Of a stretch of DNA of 64,000 nt, positions 1-12,350 are shown piece by piece. Numbering within the stretch: position 1 is the stretch's first letter; each line of letters starts with the position of its first letter. This DNA comes from Nomia melanderi (Eukaryota; Arthropoda; Insecta; Hymenoptera; Halictidae). Below the pieces are notes generated by a model. That model did no database searches, was not told the DNA's origin, and worked only from the letters and a program-made list of their open reading frames with translations. The translations under genes and the position numbers were made by a program. The DNA lies in NCBI RefSeq assembly GCF_051020985.1, contig NC_135003.1:396001-460000 (forward strand). Reading direction: 5' to 3'.

Positions 1-451
1 TAAAGAGTATAATCTAGTACGATTTCGATAGTTTTACGAAAACAAGGCTGCAAACAGTGCAATAGCGAGATTCTAATACATGCTCGGCGTCAAAGATAAA
101 TGCGTCTGATATCTATTTGTTTATATGAAGAATGTGGTTTCCTCTCGTTTTTGCTGCGGTTTATTCCACTAGGGTTTAAGAACTCCAATTTCTTTTATTG
201 GTTGAGCTTGATGAAACTATAGAAATATAAAATATAAAATTTCAAAGTACCGATAGGTTTGAGGCTCAAATAATGTGCTCAATTTTGTTTATAATATGAG
301 TTTTCTTCCCAATCCTTTGTTTCCTTTAACAGCACTGACTTCTTCTATTGGGTTGGCTTGAGAAGTACGATACGAAAACGGGGCTGTAAATGCAAGTATC
401 GAGATTCGTGTGGCTAACGAAGCGAGCAATCGGCCGCGCGAGATCTCCCAC
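1..451. repeat. Window edge with two pairs of dispersed direct repeats
   Basis: No gene is seen. A stretch of about 40 bp at 36-76 (ACGAAAACAAGGCTGC onward, ending GCGAGATTC) recurs in diverged form at 372-410 (ACGAAAACGGGGCTGT onward, ending TCGAGATTC). A second pair, near 187-211 and 337-361, shares CTTTTATTGG / CTTCTATTGG followed by a GCTTG motif. The spacings differ (336 and about 150 bp), so this is not one simple tandem duplication. It could be the edge of a larger rearranged repeat cut by the window start. Confidence 0.45.
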
Positions 452-560
452 TTAATTTCTTGCTGTATTATTTCGAGTCAGATTCGTGGTGAAGATTCAG
501 CATTGAATTTAATAAATGTGAATATTATTTGCTTCATACTAATTGCATGAGACTAATACA
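452..560 (+). mobile_element. Partial copy of the ~250-bp TTAA MITE family (left end)
   Basis: The segment begins TTAATTTCTTG and runs through CGAGTCAGATTCGTGGTGAA, which matches the left part of the full copy at 54,712 (CGAGTGAGACCCGTGGTGAA). Similarity fades after about 100 bp and no matching right end is seen. It reads as a truncated or strongly decayed member of the family, in the same orientation as the 54,712 copy. Confidence 0.5.
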
Positions 561-1500
561 CTTTCAGCTTATGAATATTTAATTTTTCTATTAAATTCAC
601 AGTAAATTTACTTCTCACTGAATGTATAATTTACATACCTGCCTGAATAAATATCTACATATAAATACGTATTATTTTTGTTGAGATATCGATTATATAT
701 ACAGCTACCATTATTTTTCTTCTATAAAGATTTCATTCAATCTTCTATGCGCAACAGAATTTTCTCCTTGCTTTCTAATATAAATGAACATGTTATACGA
801 GGATTGTGAGGATAATAAATATCGTGTATAAAATTGTTGTATTCTCGTGTGTTGCTGAATATAACGATTCACCAGAGTAATAACTGAACCATAAACGAAA
901 ATATTTAAAATTTGAATGCATATTCGTTGTTCGTTAATGATATGAAAAATGCAACTGGTCGATGACAGGAACGTAGTCACGAACGAAAATATGTACCTTA
1001 TTTTATTCGCACAGAATTAACGGTTAAGAACTTCACTTTAATTACACGTATCATATTTGAAAAATTTCCTATTAAGATATCAATAAAATTATATTACACA
1101 AATTTCAAACTTGTCTAGGAACACTTTCTCTAGTCACTGTGAGTGGATATTCCTATATAATACCGTTTCAAAGGAGTACCTTTAATTCATTTTAAACATT
1201 AGAGAACTGACAATTTTTCATGAAAACAATGTTCAGTTTTTTCCATGTATTTATGTATAAATTCGTAACATATGTTCATATTGCATAGAATTCGAAGATT
1301 CATCCGAAGTCTCAAAATGAGTTTGAAATTCCCGTTTACGCCACCCAAAGATTCAAACTAATTTCCATGTGCTTTACTGAAAATAAAGGAATTACAATAA
1401 TAGATAATCCTAAATCACAGTCATACAGTTACACTTAATTCAAGATCAACAATAATCATACAAGTACTCAAAACAACACAAGAATTCCTTTGGGAACGTT
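561..1500. other. AT-rich noncoding stretch
   Basis: Nothing recognisable. Stop codons are frequent in all frames, and the longest frame (711-980, minus strand) has unremarkable composition. An AATAAA-type hexamer occurs by chance in this composition and is not evidence of a transcript. Confidence 0.6.
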
Positions 1501-2060
1501 TAAAAGCAACGGAAGTGCAGCGGTCGTGCACGTTCAAATTCGTTTATGCGAACGGCTCACGATCAGTCTGCCGCAGACTGTTCTATACACGAGGACAGAG
1601 AACGCGAAGGTTTAATTGGTCGAACGTATGGGCGTGGACAGCGATCCGTTCAGACGTTTAACGGCGCGAATAAAGATCGAAAACGCGGAGTCAATGGAAA
1701 GTTTCAATCGTGTCCCGCGGCAATGTATTTTTAATCTGTCGTTTAATTTTTAACGCGTGTCCTCGGCTCGTAGGCGAGTCGCCGGGGTCCGTGGTTTATT
1801 AACAACGGGCCACGCACGACCACTAAAACCAGGGAAATTTGAAATGTTAAAAGGAATCGCCGAGCCCCACGGTTTCCAATCCGGGATTCCTGTTTCAGGC
1901 GTGTCTCGCCCCGGAGATCGGCTTTGTCACGTTTTTTATTGCACGTGCTTCGAGGCAATAAACGAATTCTTGTCTTTTTACGAGAGATCCGCGCTGTCTA
2001 ATATCCCGTTTAGCTTGTTTAATTGCGAGGCGACGCGACGACGGCGCGGAATATAAACGA
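1501..2060. other. GC-rich, CpG-dense block
   Basis: Overlapping short open frames lie on both strands and none has a recognisable domain. A small perfect hairpin lies at 1,564-1,580 (CAGTCTG, 3-nt loop, CAGACTG). This is the first of the CpG-dense blocks that punctuate the window. Confidence 0.55.
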
Positions 2061-2628
2061 TCTTTACTGGGAGTGTTCTCTCTGGCTCGTAGCGGATGAT
2101 TCCTTTCGACTTTCTTTGATTTCTGGAACGTTTCGAAACATTTCGAAACCAATGACGGTATAATCGCGTTTTGAGAAATATTTTTCTGGCCGATCCTTTG
2201 GAGAAACTTCGTTTGTTAGAGTAACGGAGTTTCTTGTATTGCTTTCATTTTTAAAAATAACGACAAACAAGACTGTTTTTAATCTAAGACATATTCTCCT
2301 TCATTATTTATGAATTATCTAGCTATACATTATAATTACTTTTAACAAAACCCTGTGTTTAACTTTATTTTTAAAAATGAAAGAAATATAAAAAACTGCA
2401 TTATTTATGCGATGACCCAATATGTCGGAAAAGTATTATAGTGTCTTGAAAAATATTATCAGCGATGATATAAAGTATTAGGGATATTATTAATATTCCG
2501 ATAGTAGAAAGTTTTACTAGTTATCACGGGAGAATAATTGAAGTTGTATATACTGTATCAAAGAAAACCTATCGATATAAAGAAGGATTCTTGAATCACC
2601 CGCCTTGCAATTTTCCTCGTTAAGAATA
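2061..2628. other. AT-rich noncoding stretch
   Basis: No gene, RNA or transposon end was recognised. A local duplication of TTTCGAAAC occurs near 2,140. Confidence 0.55.
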
Positions 2629-2657
2629 CTCTCTCTCTCTCTCTCTCCCTCTCTCTG
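2629..2657. repeat. (TC)n dinucleotide microsatellite
   Basis: Nearly uninterrupted CT/TC repeats with one CC interruption. On the other strand this is a (GA)n tract of the kind bound by GAGA-type factors in insects, but one isolated tract does not establish a regulatory role. Confidence 0.9.
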
Positions 2658-2990
2658 ATTTCGTTCGTGCACTATTTTACTGTAGAAATATAAATTCTTT
2701 TTTGAATACAAAAAAGCATTCAGGATGTATTAAAGTATTCATCATATATGGTAGACGCGAATTTCTGTGAGAAAATATTTTTAAAGGACACATGGTGCGT
2801 ATGCGTTACAAAACAGCGAGAACATAAAGGAATTATATCAAAATATATAAAAGTTACTAAAAACTTGAATGTAAGTCCAATACGTTATTAAAAAAATCAA
2901 TACGGTTCATAAGCAAAATATAACAGAAATTTGCTAGAGAACGCAAGAAATGCTAAAAGAACGCAATATTAAAAAAAGATAAAAAAAAAA
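2658..2990. other. AT-rich stretch with A-tracts
   Basis: Ends in A-runs near 2,970-2,990 next to the following GC-rich block. No gene or repeat boundary was recognised. Confidence 0.5.
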
Positions 2991-3400
2991 AATTATCCGA
3001 TATTTATTGAAACGACGAGACAATCTTGCGCTGTTGGTTTGATTTGTTATCACGTCGCCGGAAGATGTCAGAACGAGCTTTGCGCGTGACACCCACGCAA
3101 TCCGCACACGCCGGTTAATTGTTCCGATGGATTTAACGTTGGCGTCCGAAATAAATGAATGTCGCTTTGCCAAGCGACGGCGCGCGCGCGATGCAACGGG
3201 ATATATACGGTCATCACGGATTATATTCCTCCGAGGACGTGATGTATGCGAGCCAGGACACGAGGTCTTCGAATTATTTCCCCAAAACTATAGAATGTGA
3301 TACCTTTATCACGTTATCTCACGAGATACATGACACTCCTACCGCTGCAGCTTCGCGTTCTGCGTGGCGAGAATTCTTTTTAAATCTGAACAATATAATG
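2991..3400. other. Short GC-rich block
   Basis: Contains a CG alternation near 3,180-3,190 (GGCGCGCGCGCG). An open frame at 3,155-3,418 has no recognisable domain. Confidence 0.5.
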
Positions 3401-4730
3401 GATAAATATTCTTTTTAAATATCTATGGAATTTTGAGTATCTATTGAAAGTACTATTCTTGATGAATTTATTATTTTTACAATGATTTTTCACAAATGTT
3501 TATACATGTGTGTAATTTAATCTTTACTGCTGCTAAAAAATGTGTAGCATGTTACGGTTTCCGAAAACATTTCACAAGCTTGAATTGTTTTTCCATCAAA
3601 TCGAAAGGTCGATGAATTCATAACTTTTATCTTTAATTACAAATAAGTGTTGTCGTATTACTCGAATAGAATGATTTCAGTGAAATATCGGGTAACACTA
3701 TACTTGCTTCGGGATCGTAACATGCTCCAAATCTAATGCAGCGTAAAATATAATTTTAACTGGTGAATAGTAAATAGTTGAGTTGATTCGATACCGTTCG
3801 TGTACGTATGAAAATGAAATATGTTGTTTATTGCAATAACATTTGAAAATGGCCGTTCCTTCGAAGAGTAATGAGGACGAGTGATAGTTTTATTCTGAGA
3901 TATTCTCTTCGCTTTATTTTTAGTTTATTCATAACGTTTAAATATTATTACTGAAAATAATAATACACATTCGCTACATTTATGAATATGAACACTTTCC
4001 TAGGCTCTCATTATATGTCATTACTAGACTACGGAAGTTTATGCATTTATAGCGTATTCTAACCTATAAAATCCAATGAAATCAAGATTTTAATTAATTT
4101 CAACACTGTATGAACGTTAAAACGAACATGATGAAACACCTAGTACAGGAAATAATGTTCTATTTAATTTTCTTTTTTATAAATTAGCGTTTAAAATTGT
4201 GAATTTGCATAAACATCCACGGTTTGGTTTAGTCATTAAGATATCATTGTCGTATAGTAGCACTTAAATCAAACATAAAATTTACTTAATAATAAAAAAA
4301 ATGGGCTTTGGAAATGTCACAGTTCCTTGCGTTATAACGTTATTTTTTCCCTCAGTTTACTTTTACTGCCAAAGATATATGAAAATTTTATGAAAGTTTA
4401 CTGTAACACTTGTTTTATTGTATTTTTGCACAGTGTAATGTGCTATAAATGCATAAAACATTCGCAGCTTGATTCGAACATTCTCTCAAACTGGTCGAGT
4501 AGGTACTTTTCTCTTGAAATGAAAATAATCAATGCAGAATTCAAATAAGTGCTCCAGTGAAAATACTAAACCAGAGAAAAATGATCTTCAGACTACATGT
4601 AGTAAATTCCGTAATAAAATAACAAATATTATAAGAAATTTGAATTCAAAGACGTTATTACCCAAGCAAAATCAACCTAGATGAAATAACAAAACCAAAA
4701 AAACAGAAATTTTGTTTTGGTAATATTCAA
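3401..4730. other. Long AT-rich noncoding stretch
   Basis: Homopolymer-rich sequence without repeats above background. Small frames such as 4,327-4,548 resemble chance frames in AT-rich DNA (rich in Ile, Leu, Phe and Lys). Confidence 0.6.
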
Positions 4731-5550
4731 CCTTACTAGAAACGTTCGACTGACTTCTGCGATGTGCAACGAAAATCCGAGTAGACGCGAGCATCCGCCA
4801 GCAGCTTCCGGCCACCGTACGAAATGGCGGCCGGCGGTGTAAAGGTCGCGTGAATCTTGTTGTGCCCGACTGAAAGTAATGCGGATTCCAATTAGTAAAC
4901 ATTCACGGAAGTCTGGGCGACAACAGCGCGTTTGTTATCGTACTTTAGGACCAGGCTCCCTTTGATCAGCGTCATACACTTTGCGCGGTCGCGCGCGCCG
5001 CGGGAAAAAGAGACGGAACACCGTTTGAGCTATATTTAAGACACGGCACGTGTTGGTTATTGCACAACGAGTGCAACAGTCGGGCCTCTAACAGTCGGGT
5101 ACGGAGCCTACCCGGCTCGGAAATACACGCACGGCGAACCGTACGATTTAATTTAATTAATTTCACATTCGGGGACAGGTTTCACTGGATTCTTGAAGTA
5201 GCCGATGAAATTCACGATATCGGCAGCACGAGCGTGTTTACTACCGGATACTCGGAGGAGTAGATAAAACTGATGCGTGTTACTGCGATGATGAGGGGCA
5301 TTAGCATATTCATGAGCAGCTATTTTTAAAATTCTGTACGGTCAACGGATAGGTAAACGTTAATTAAACGAGCGCGATAATAATGGATATCGGTGATCGA
5401 GATCTTCTTGCGCACCGTCGAGCTCTTTCCGTCTGTCGTATTGTTCATTCCGCCGGCGCTGCCGTACCGCGCAAATCGCTTTCCGATGTACAGAGTGTGT
5501 CGTCCGGAAAGAGCTCCTTTAGTTCGAGTTCCGATTAAATGCTAATCGAC
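4731..5550. other. GC-rich, CpG-dense block
   Basis: Includes a run of CG dinucleotides near 4,985-5,005 and a short direct repeat of AACAGTCGGG near 5,075-5,096. Short frames overlap on both strands with no domain. Confidence 0.55.
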
Positions 5551-7090
5551 GTGGGAACATTTTTAGGAACACAATGTGTTTCTCTAATAAAAAATCAATA
5601 TAACAACTCACGCGTCGCATTAACCTTTTCTTACATCGAATTCATACGACCTAATGGTCAAACGAACAATGTAATAAACATTTAACACAGTCGATGATAA
5701 CTTAACGTTAATGTAAAAAATGTATATTATGACTGGAAAGTGTTTGGTTGAGTAGACTGTGTATGTTTATGCGTCTATACTGTATTTTATTATGTTAGAC
5801 AGTAGCAATACTTTCCTGTGTTTCTTGCATCGTTTTGAACTTATCGTGTTATATTTGTTCCTATTTATTATTTAGAATCTTTACGGATTAAGGCTGGAAC
5901 AAATGCTCGCGGCCTATAGGAGGGTAAATATTGTCGGTGAAGATCTTCTTTCGAAAGTTCTTCCTTTCCACTTGTTTTATTATTAATTCTGTCGAGACGT
6001 GGGTAATTTTCTGTGTAATATACTGGCAGCAACGAAATTACTCGAGTTGTAGTAAAATCTACAAGTAAGTGAACACTGTTATTAAAATACCATGAAAATA
6101 ATTTAATTAAATTACATTCACAACTGTTGATGGGACATTACACTTTTATCGTCGGTTATTCTAGATTACTAGAAATATACTTATTTTAAGCATTGATGCG
6201 ATTCTGAATTCTATATGTAATCTTGGTGAATTAATCGAATACACCATGATGCATCTTTCAAGGTTCCCACATTATTCCGATAGTGTTGTTTAACTTTTTT
6301 TCTTCGTTATATGATGATGAACACGAAAGAAGCATTGGCAACTTAGAGCACCTTTCACCACTCAGCAGGAAAATGCTAAATTCCGAATTCTGGAGCTCTG
6401 TTCGTTGACTGAAATCGCACACCGTGTAGATAAGATTTAAACGAAGCCACGTGTAGCCTGGCCGAATTCGCCGACAGCTGTTCTACTCTACTGCGATGCG
6501 ACAGTGCTCTCGCGACTAATTAATGTTATAAGAGAAACTATGTAAATCGCTTTAATTTTGTTCAGCTCTGAACATATTCGAAATAATAGAACTTTAAATA
6601 ATTATTTTATAATTCTTCCGTTTTAGAAATGCTTTTTGAGATTATACGTCCCACCTAAAATAAGCAAATAACAAAATAGTTATTAAGCAGTTCAACTTAT
6701 GTATCTCAATCGTTTCATGACGATTGCATTGATCTGAAGGTGATCTGGCCATTGGAGACATTGGTGTTACAATAATGGCGCGTGGTATTTAAAAAAAAAG
6801 CTTAATAAAAAAATCAGCATAATCATCTACCACTTAATCATTCGTAACAGTACTTACCGCTAAGTCTATAAAATAATTAATATACCGAGACATTTGCGAT
6901 AAATCTTTGTAACATGTAATAATTAAAAACCATTAATATTTGCCCACCATTTAAGTTCGCTCGCATAAACTATATTTACAATAAAAATTAAAAAATCACG
7001 TACATTCAGAAGTATACTTAAAATGAAAAAAAGAAGAAATAGACGTGTCTCTCTCTAAAGGAGTTCAAAGGTTCCACGAATTAAAATTTC
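5551..7090. other. AT-rich noncoding stretch
   Basis: No gene, RNA or mobile element recognised. A small GC-richer patch lies near 6,440-6,510. Confidence 0.55.
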
Positions 7091-7620
7091 TCATTGAAAG
7101 TCAATAAGAACGGTCGCAGACAAATTCACGAGTGAAATCCACCAGTTCCCTCTATGAAATTTATAGCCGCATCATCCATACCCACGCACGCTGCGCCTGT
7201 GTCACAAGAGCATCATTTATTCAAGGTATTCTCACGCACTATTACGGCACTCGCGCGACAGGTAGACGATTCCTGACGTGAGCGACACAAATTATCGATT
7301 GGACATTAGAATCGCGTCTACAAAGTTTTCCGTGGTTCGCGAAGGAAACCGTTCGAGACGCGCGGCATGCCGGATATTGATCGAGAACGGACGCCGCGTG
7401 CTTTTGTAAAAGGAATTGCGAGCCGCGCTACCGCGCGCGGACCGTCCAACCCCCAGTGCAATCATCAAACATTCATGGATAAGGATAATGGTCAAAATTG
7501 CGCTCGGCCTGTGCAACTTTCACCGGCCACGCTATCTCGTGTATTCCGACGCGAATCCGCGCGACCGATCGAATATACACGTGGGGACAGAAGTCTGAGT
7601 TGCGAATAGGTAAAAAAATT
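7091..7620. other. GC-rich block
   Basis: Four overlapping short frames on both strands at 7,292-7,743 mark it as low in stop codons, not as coding. No domain is visible. Confidence 0.5.
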
Positions 7621-8725
7621 CGCCTGGTGAAACGGTTTCAACCCCTTCTTACCTCGAACAATCATGACTGTGTTGAGAAAATTATCGTGTACTTTTTTCG
7701 TCTTCAGGTAGAAAGTAGCGGAAAACTGTATAAATTAGTTTGATGTTCGTTCATTTAATGCGTCGGTCATATGAAGTTACGTTTAATTACTTTATTAGTA
7801 GGTTAGACCGAAGCGAACGGAATCATGGGGCGAATCGAATAAAAATAAGAGTACTGGTCCTATGTGTTACGTTGTTATAGAAATCAGCATTCTGACTGTC
7901 CATATTACTTCACACATCTTCCCTAAACTTAAGCCAATTCATCTTCAATTATTTCAAGCCGCTGTTTGCCACCAGTACGTGTTAAAATCAAAGCGAACGC
8001 AACGGATTTGTGGCTAGTCTGAAATATGTTACTCCGAACTTCACAATTAAAATGGCAAGTTAAGCTTGGAAATTCAAATGTAATGATTATATTAGGTGCT
8101 AAGGATGTGTAAATCAGTATTTAATGTACTTTATGTTGTATTTTGTTGATTTATCGTATTCAGTTTGAAAAACCTTCGAAACGGGGCTATTAGGATTAAA
8201 TCGGACAGGCCGAATCGAATTTCTGGTTTCCCTCATTTTTTTTCTATCTATGGTTATAAATTATTTTATATAGATTATTTAATATATAGGCGTACAAAAA
8301 GACACAAATCAAAGGCCACGGAGCCCAGAAACAATAAAAGACATAATCACTTGTCAATTAAATCATATTTCTTGAAAAACAACAAAAATGTTAAAGACTA
8401 CGCCAAAAAAGGACAGTATTAAAAGAAGGATGAACACTAACAAAGACGGATGAATTAATAACGTACATGCAGGATCTTCCAGAGAATAATACTGCATTTA
8501 TTGTAACGAAAAATTTATGCATCTACAAACAAAAGATTGGGTTCAATGCCATCTTTGCGAAGAGTCGTGTCACGAAAACTGTACTAATAGATGTAGTATT
8601 AAAAAGTAGTGTATTTACGACAAATGCGTCAATAATTGATTTCATTATTATTAAATTGTACAGTTTTAGATAAAGAAAAAAATTTTTATAAGGAATTGAA
8701 TTTTTTTTTAGATCTCCGATTGACC
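7621..8725. other. AT-rich stretch leading into a fold-back repeat
   Basis: Nothing gene-like. T-runs near 8,701-8,709 lie just outside the fold-back at 8,726. Confidence 0.55.
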
Positions 8726-9033
8726 AATGAAAAACTAATAGTTAAAACTTAGAATGAACATTTTTTTTTTGTAAATTACTTATTAATAGGCATTCAGCTT
8801 CAATGTCAGTAAAAAAACTGTTTAGAAACTTAAAAAGTTATTCATTTCATAAGGAAAAAACTAAAATGCGAGAAATATCCGCTTCATCGCGACATTTTGA
8901 GCGAATCGGATATTTCTCATTTCTTAGTATATTTTTCATTTCTCAGTCTAATTTCTCTTTACTCAGAATGTCTATTAATAATAAGTTTATGAAAAAAATG
9001 TTGATTCTAAGTTTTAACTATTCGTTTTTCACT
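8726..9033. repeat. Long inverted repeat (fold-back, MITE-like)
   Basis: Most of this 308-bp segment pairs with itself. Three blocks pair in nested order: 8,737-8,755 with 9,004-9,022 (19 bp, perfect, AATAGTTAAAACTTAGAAT type); about 8,776-8,796 with 8,967-8,987 (imperfect, around TATTAATAG / CTATTAATA); and 8,870-8,881 with 8,907-8,918 (12 bp, perfect, GAGAAATATCCG / CGGATATTTCTC). The apex loop is about 25 nt. Between blocks the pairing is interrupted. An 11-bp inverted match (GCGAATCGGAT near 8,901 and ATCCGATTCGC near 9,050) suggests the element may extend to about 9,063. No target-site duplication was recognised. It may be a fold-back transposon relic or a locally formed palindrome; a transcript crossing it would form a long hairpin. 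Confidence 0.8.
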
Positions 9034-9440
9034 GTTAAATCTGAATTGATCCGATTCGCCTAGGTCTACACTAAGTCTAGAATCTTCTATTTTTTGAAGA
9101 TGAAATAATGTTCTTGTAAGTACAGCTGTAAATATTCTGAAAATTGTAAAAGCCATGATATTTCGTTTGCGTAGTCTCATGGCACATTCAATATAAAAAT
9201 ATTTATTAATCTACACTTAATATTTTGAGAAAATGAAAGATATTGAAAAATATTATAGTATACTGTTTTATACAGTATTAGTTTCTACGTGAAATCTTTA
9301 CGACGTGTTCGATATATCAATATTTATCATTTCAATTTAGGAACAATTAACGCAGTTTGCCAGCTACAAGTTTTTAACAACATAAAGCTGGATCCTTAAA
9401 ATCACAAATTGCGATTCCAGTTCATTAATTCGCAATTTGA
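9034..9440. other. AT-rich noncoding stretch
   Basis: Nothing recognised beyond the possible outer end of the preceding inverted repeat near 9,063. Confidence 0.5.
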
Positions 9441-10000
9441 CAAAAAGTATTTATGAAAAATGTACCTCTTCGAGCATCGTGTTCCTCGATTATTCCAGAG
9501 AGTGTTATGCGGTTCGTGATCGTACGAGTCGCTGAATTTGCGATCAGTCGATCTCAGAGTTTCAAACGCTGCCTCATCATTCGCCGCGATGTTAGAGATG
9601 CAGATGTTTCGGGGTATGTCGCGAGCGTGTTGCATCTGATTTATACCGCATTAATTTTCGAGTAACATCGCGGTTGCACGCAGCTGTAACCCGCGGGGAC
9701 GTGTGCACGCGTTTATATACGCGCTGCGAACGTTTTGTTCGATGGCCGTGGGACGGCCGGCTTACGTGCTGTTGCTGCGGCGACTGCTGCTGTTACTGCT
9801 GCTGTTGCTGCTGCTGCACGATTATCGCTATCGGATAAGCTCGATCGAGTTTTCGATCGTCCCGTTCGAAGGGCGTGAACACGCACAGCTCACGGTGATT
9901 TACGAGCTTCTGCCGTTACCGCCTCGAGAGTCAACGTTTATTTCGTTGAGCCCCCGAGAGGCGACAAGGAATTTACCGATTCCCGGAGATAATTCGATTT
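9441..10000. other. GC-rich block carrying a CTG tract
   Basis: An open frame at 9,703-10,131 (plus strand, 142 codons) exists, but its core is a leucine run produced by the CTG repeat, and the rest shows no domain. A 10-bp palindrome CTCGATCGAG lies near 9,840. Not called as a gene. Confidence 0.5.
9768..9817. repeat. Imperfect (CTG/CAG)n trinucleotide repeat
   Basis: About 16 triplets with interruptions (TTG, CGG, TTA). Plus-strand frames read mainly Leu or Cys; minus-strand frames read Ala/Thr, Ser/Asn or Gln, the Gln frame being broken by a TAA. CAG repeats often lie in insect transcription-factor exons, so the minus-strand Ala or Ser frames deserve a comparison with related genomes, but nothing else here supports an exon. 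Confidence 0.85.
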
Positions 10001-10620
10001 TGCGAAATTATTATTTCTACCTCTACGAATTATTTCTTAGACAATTTTTCGGGGCAACTTCTTGGCAAAATGATAAGACCATTCAAGTTTTTCGGCTAGA
10101 AATAATTGTTGTTTATATTTCGAAAATATAGTGAAGGAGTGATTAAGTTGTTATTGGTGACCATTGTACAGTAAACACGTTAACTTCCGAAGTATTAACT
10201 TTGATGTTAATTGGATGACATTTGAAAATACTCTTCGTTCGTTACGGTACAAACTTTATAACGTCAAAATGTTCGTATAGAATGCTGGTATACCTTAACC
10301 CTACTGTTACTTTACGGACACCGATTTGTGCAGTTTATTATACTATCCCTAGACAATTGATTTTCGTTCCTTTAGATCTTGGAAGTTAGAGATTTAAAAG
10401 TAGACAGTTAAAGGTATATATTCATGTAATTGCACCAATCAAACTCGACGTAAACATTTACCAAATAATGTTTATGAATTTCAATATGCGCCAAATTAAC
10501 GCGTCCTCTAAAGCTAGTGTTAAACGAGACCTAACAATAGCGCGCAGATATGTACCTATTATCGCAAACTGTGCAACGTTGAAACTTGTAACAATAAGTA
10601 AAAGTGCATTTCTTCCGCCT
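10001..10620. other. AT-rich stretch with an isolated TTAA-type end
   Basis: CTAGTGTTAA at 10,514-10,523 matches the right end of the CACTAG/TTAA element family seen elsewhere, but no partner left end was found, so it is only a possible relic. Confidence 0.35.
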
Positions 10621-11750
10621 AGAGCGCTTAATTACTCGGCGTCTAAGAACACTGCCCGTTTATTACGTCACAAATCTCGCGCCGTCAAAATTTCTAAAGG
10701 CGTATTTCCGCGTCCCGTTACCTCCGTGTTCGATCGGTTGACTTTTCACTGGGAATGGAGGTGCTCGCGTGAAAGCGTGCCCGTCGTGAAAGAGAGAAGT
10801 GAATAATTGGTCGCGTGTCCACCGGGGCCACGTGGCCTACGCAAATTTTGTAATAAGAGAACGCGTGCGCGCGCGGTTATCCGCGGGGAAATAATTACCG
10901 TGGCAGGAATTTACGGTCGTGTATCATTTTCTGTTTCGCGACGGAGGCGCAGCCTCGTATATCCTTTCACCGACAGCGGATTCCGCGGTATAAAAAACGG
11001 GGGAACAATGTATCGCGGCGAGCTCCGTGCCCCGTCGCGAGCACGGGGAACGTCTTCTTTCTTTGGCCGTGTAGCTCGCCAGCCAATATGGCCCACCTTT
11101 TAATTTACGAACCATTAACGTCGCCCATGTCCGCCGCTAAGCTCCACGCAGCCCCGTTCGCCCGGTAGATTTAAAGTCGGGCGTAAATTCGGTCAGCGTT
11201 AAGAAGGTGCCAAACTTTTTGAATCGCCTCGGCTCCCAGCGGCCGATCCGCTTTCACGATAAACGTAAAGTGCATTCACCGTGAAACGCCCGTTCCGACG
11301 ATGTTTTACGCCCTGGTCCGTCGATTCGGGTGTACCCGAAATGCTCGTAGATTCCCTGCCCGCTCGTTTTTTTTCGGACAATCGGCCTTGGAAACGATTG
11401 TCGTCGCCACCCGGCGATTTCTTTCGTCGTCACGGGTAATTGGATCGAGTGTTTGTTGTCAGGTATCGCGGTGATTGCTTTTTATTGATGACGTTTTTCA
11501 CTGTGTTTCCTCGATAGCGGCCCCGCCTTCCCGTCGATGAGGAAATTTGTAGCGGGGACGCTGTCGATGACTGATTACGTCGTTTCGCCGTTCTGGCTGA
11601 TTTCTGTAATGCGCGTTCCGTCTCCTGATTCATTGAGATACACTTGGAGTTGATGTTGTCGGGCCGTGACGACGACACGGGATTTACTTTAATGAATTGT
11701 AAACTCAACAGTTGCCGAGTGAATCTTTCGCGTCTCATTTAGGTAGGTAC
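10621..11750. other. GC-rich, CpG-dense block (~1.1 kb)
   Basis: One of the longest GC-rich blocks. Overlapping frames on both strands (10,468-11,115 and 11,199-11,738) are basic and domain-free. No promoter or splice structure could be supported. Confidence 0.55.
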
Positions 11751-12350
11751 CTACCATTTATTCTGAAGCAGAAGCAAGTGTTGTTGAGAGTAATTATTTA
11801 TTGGAAAGCAGCGAAGGTTTTATTTTGCTGTCATGGGATATTTATTCGAGCAGTGTTCAGTTCGTCAACCTTCTTGATCATCTGATCTGAGTTCAGTAAA
11901 CTTCTTTTTTCTCCAAGTAGCACTTCGATATAAAAAGCAATCATGACGATGAAAAAGCCATGACCAACTAGTCGAACACGATAACATTAAACAATCTTTG
12001 TCACTGTTGTAAAGAATGGACAAGTCATTTCCGACGGTGTATAGCTTCCAATAGGAATTATTTTAAAAGAGACAATGTAGTTTTATAAATATTTTCAAAT
12101 ACATATAAAGTTTTATAGCAACAGTTTTACCACTTTTGTTCATACCTCATTCACTAATCCGATCGCATGTCAGCGAGTGTAATCAAAGCATGCAGCGAAA
12201 GTACATTTCTAGCCTCTGTGCTGTCTCGTTAGTCTTCTTTTCAGCTGCGCACAGTAAATACTTTTCATCTGTTTCTCCTGAAATGAGTGACGCACAATCG
12301 GGGATATTTTCGACGACAAACCCGCAACAATTGAAAACGCTATTACCGGC
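11751..12350. other. AT-richer noncoding stretch
   Basis: Nothing recognisable was seen. Confidence 0.5.

Noticed and set aside
341..365. TATTGGGTTGGC, resembling the start of some mariner ends
   Set aside because: Only about 12 bases agree from memory, no inverted partner is present, and the local direct repeats explain it better.
5030..5050. TATATTTAAG as a TATA box
   Set aside because: No initiator, downstream element or gene follows, and such words are common in this background.
9703..10131. Open frame of 142 codons with a leucine run that mimics a membrane segment
   Set aside because: The leucine run comes from the CTG repeat; no other part looks like a protein.
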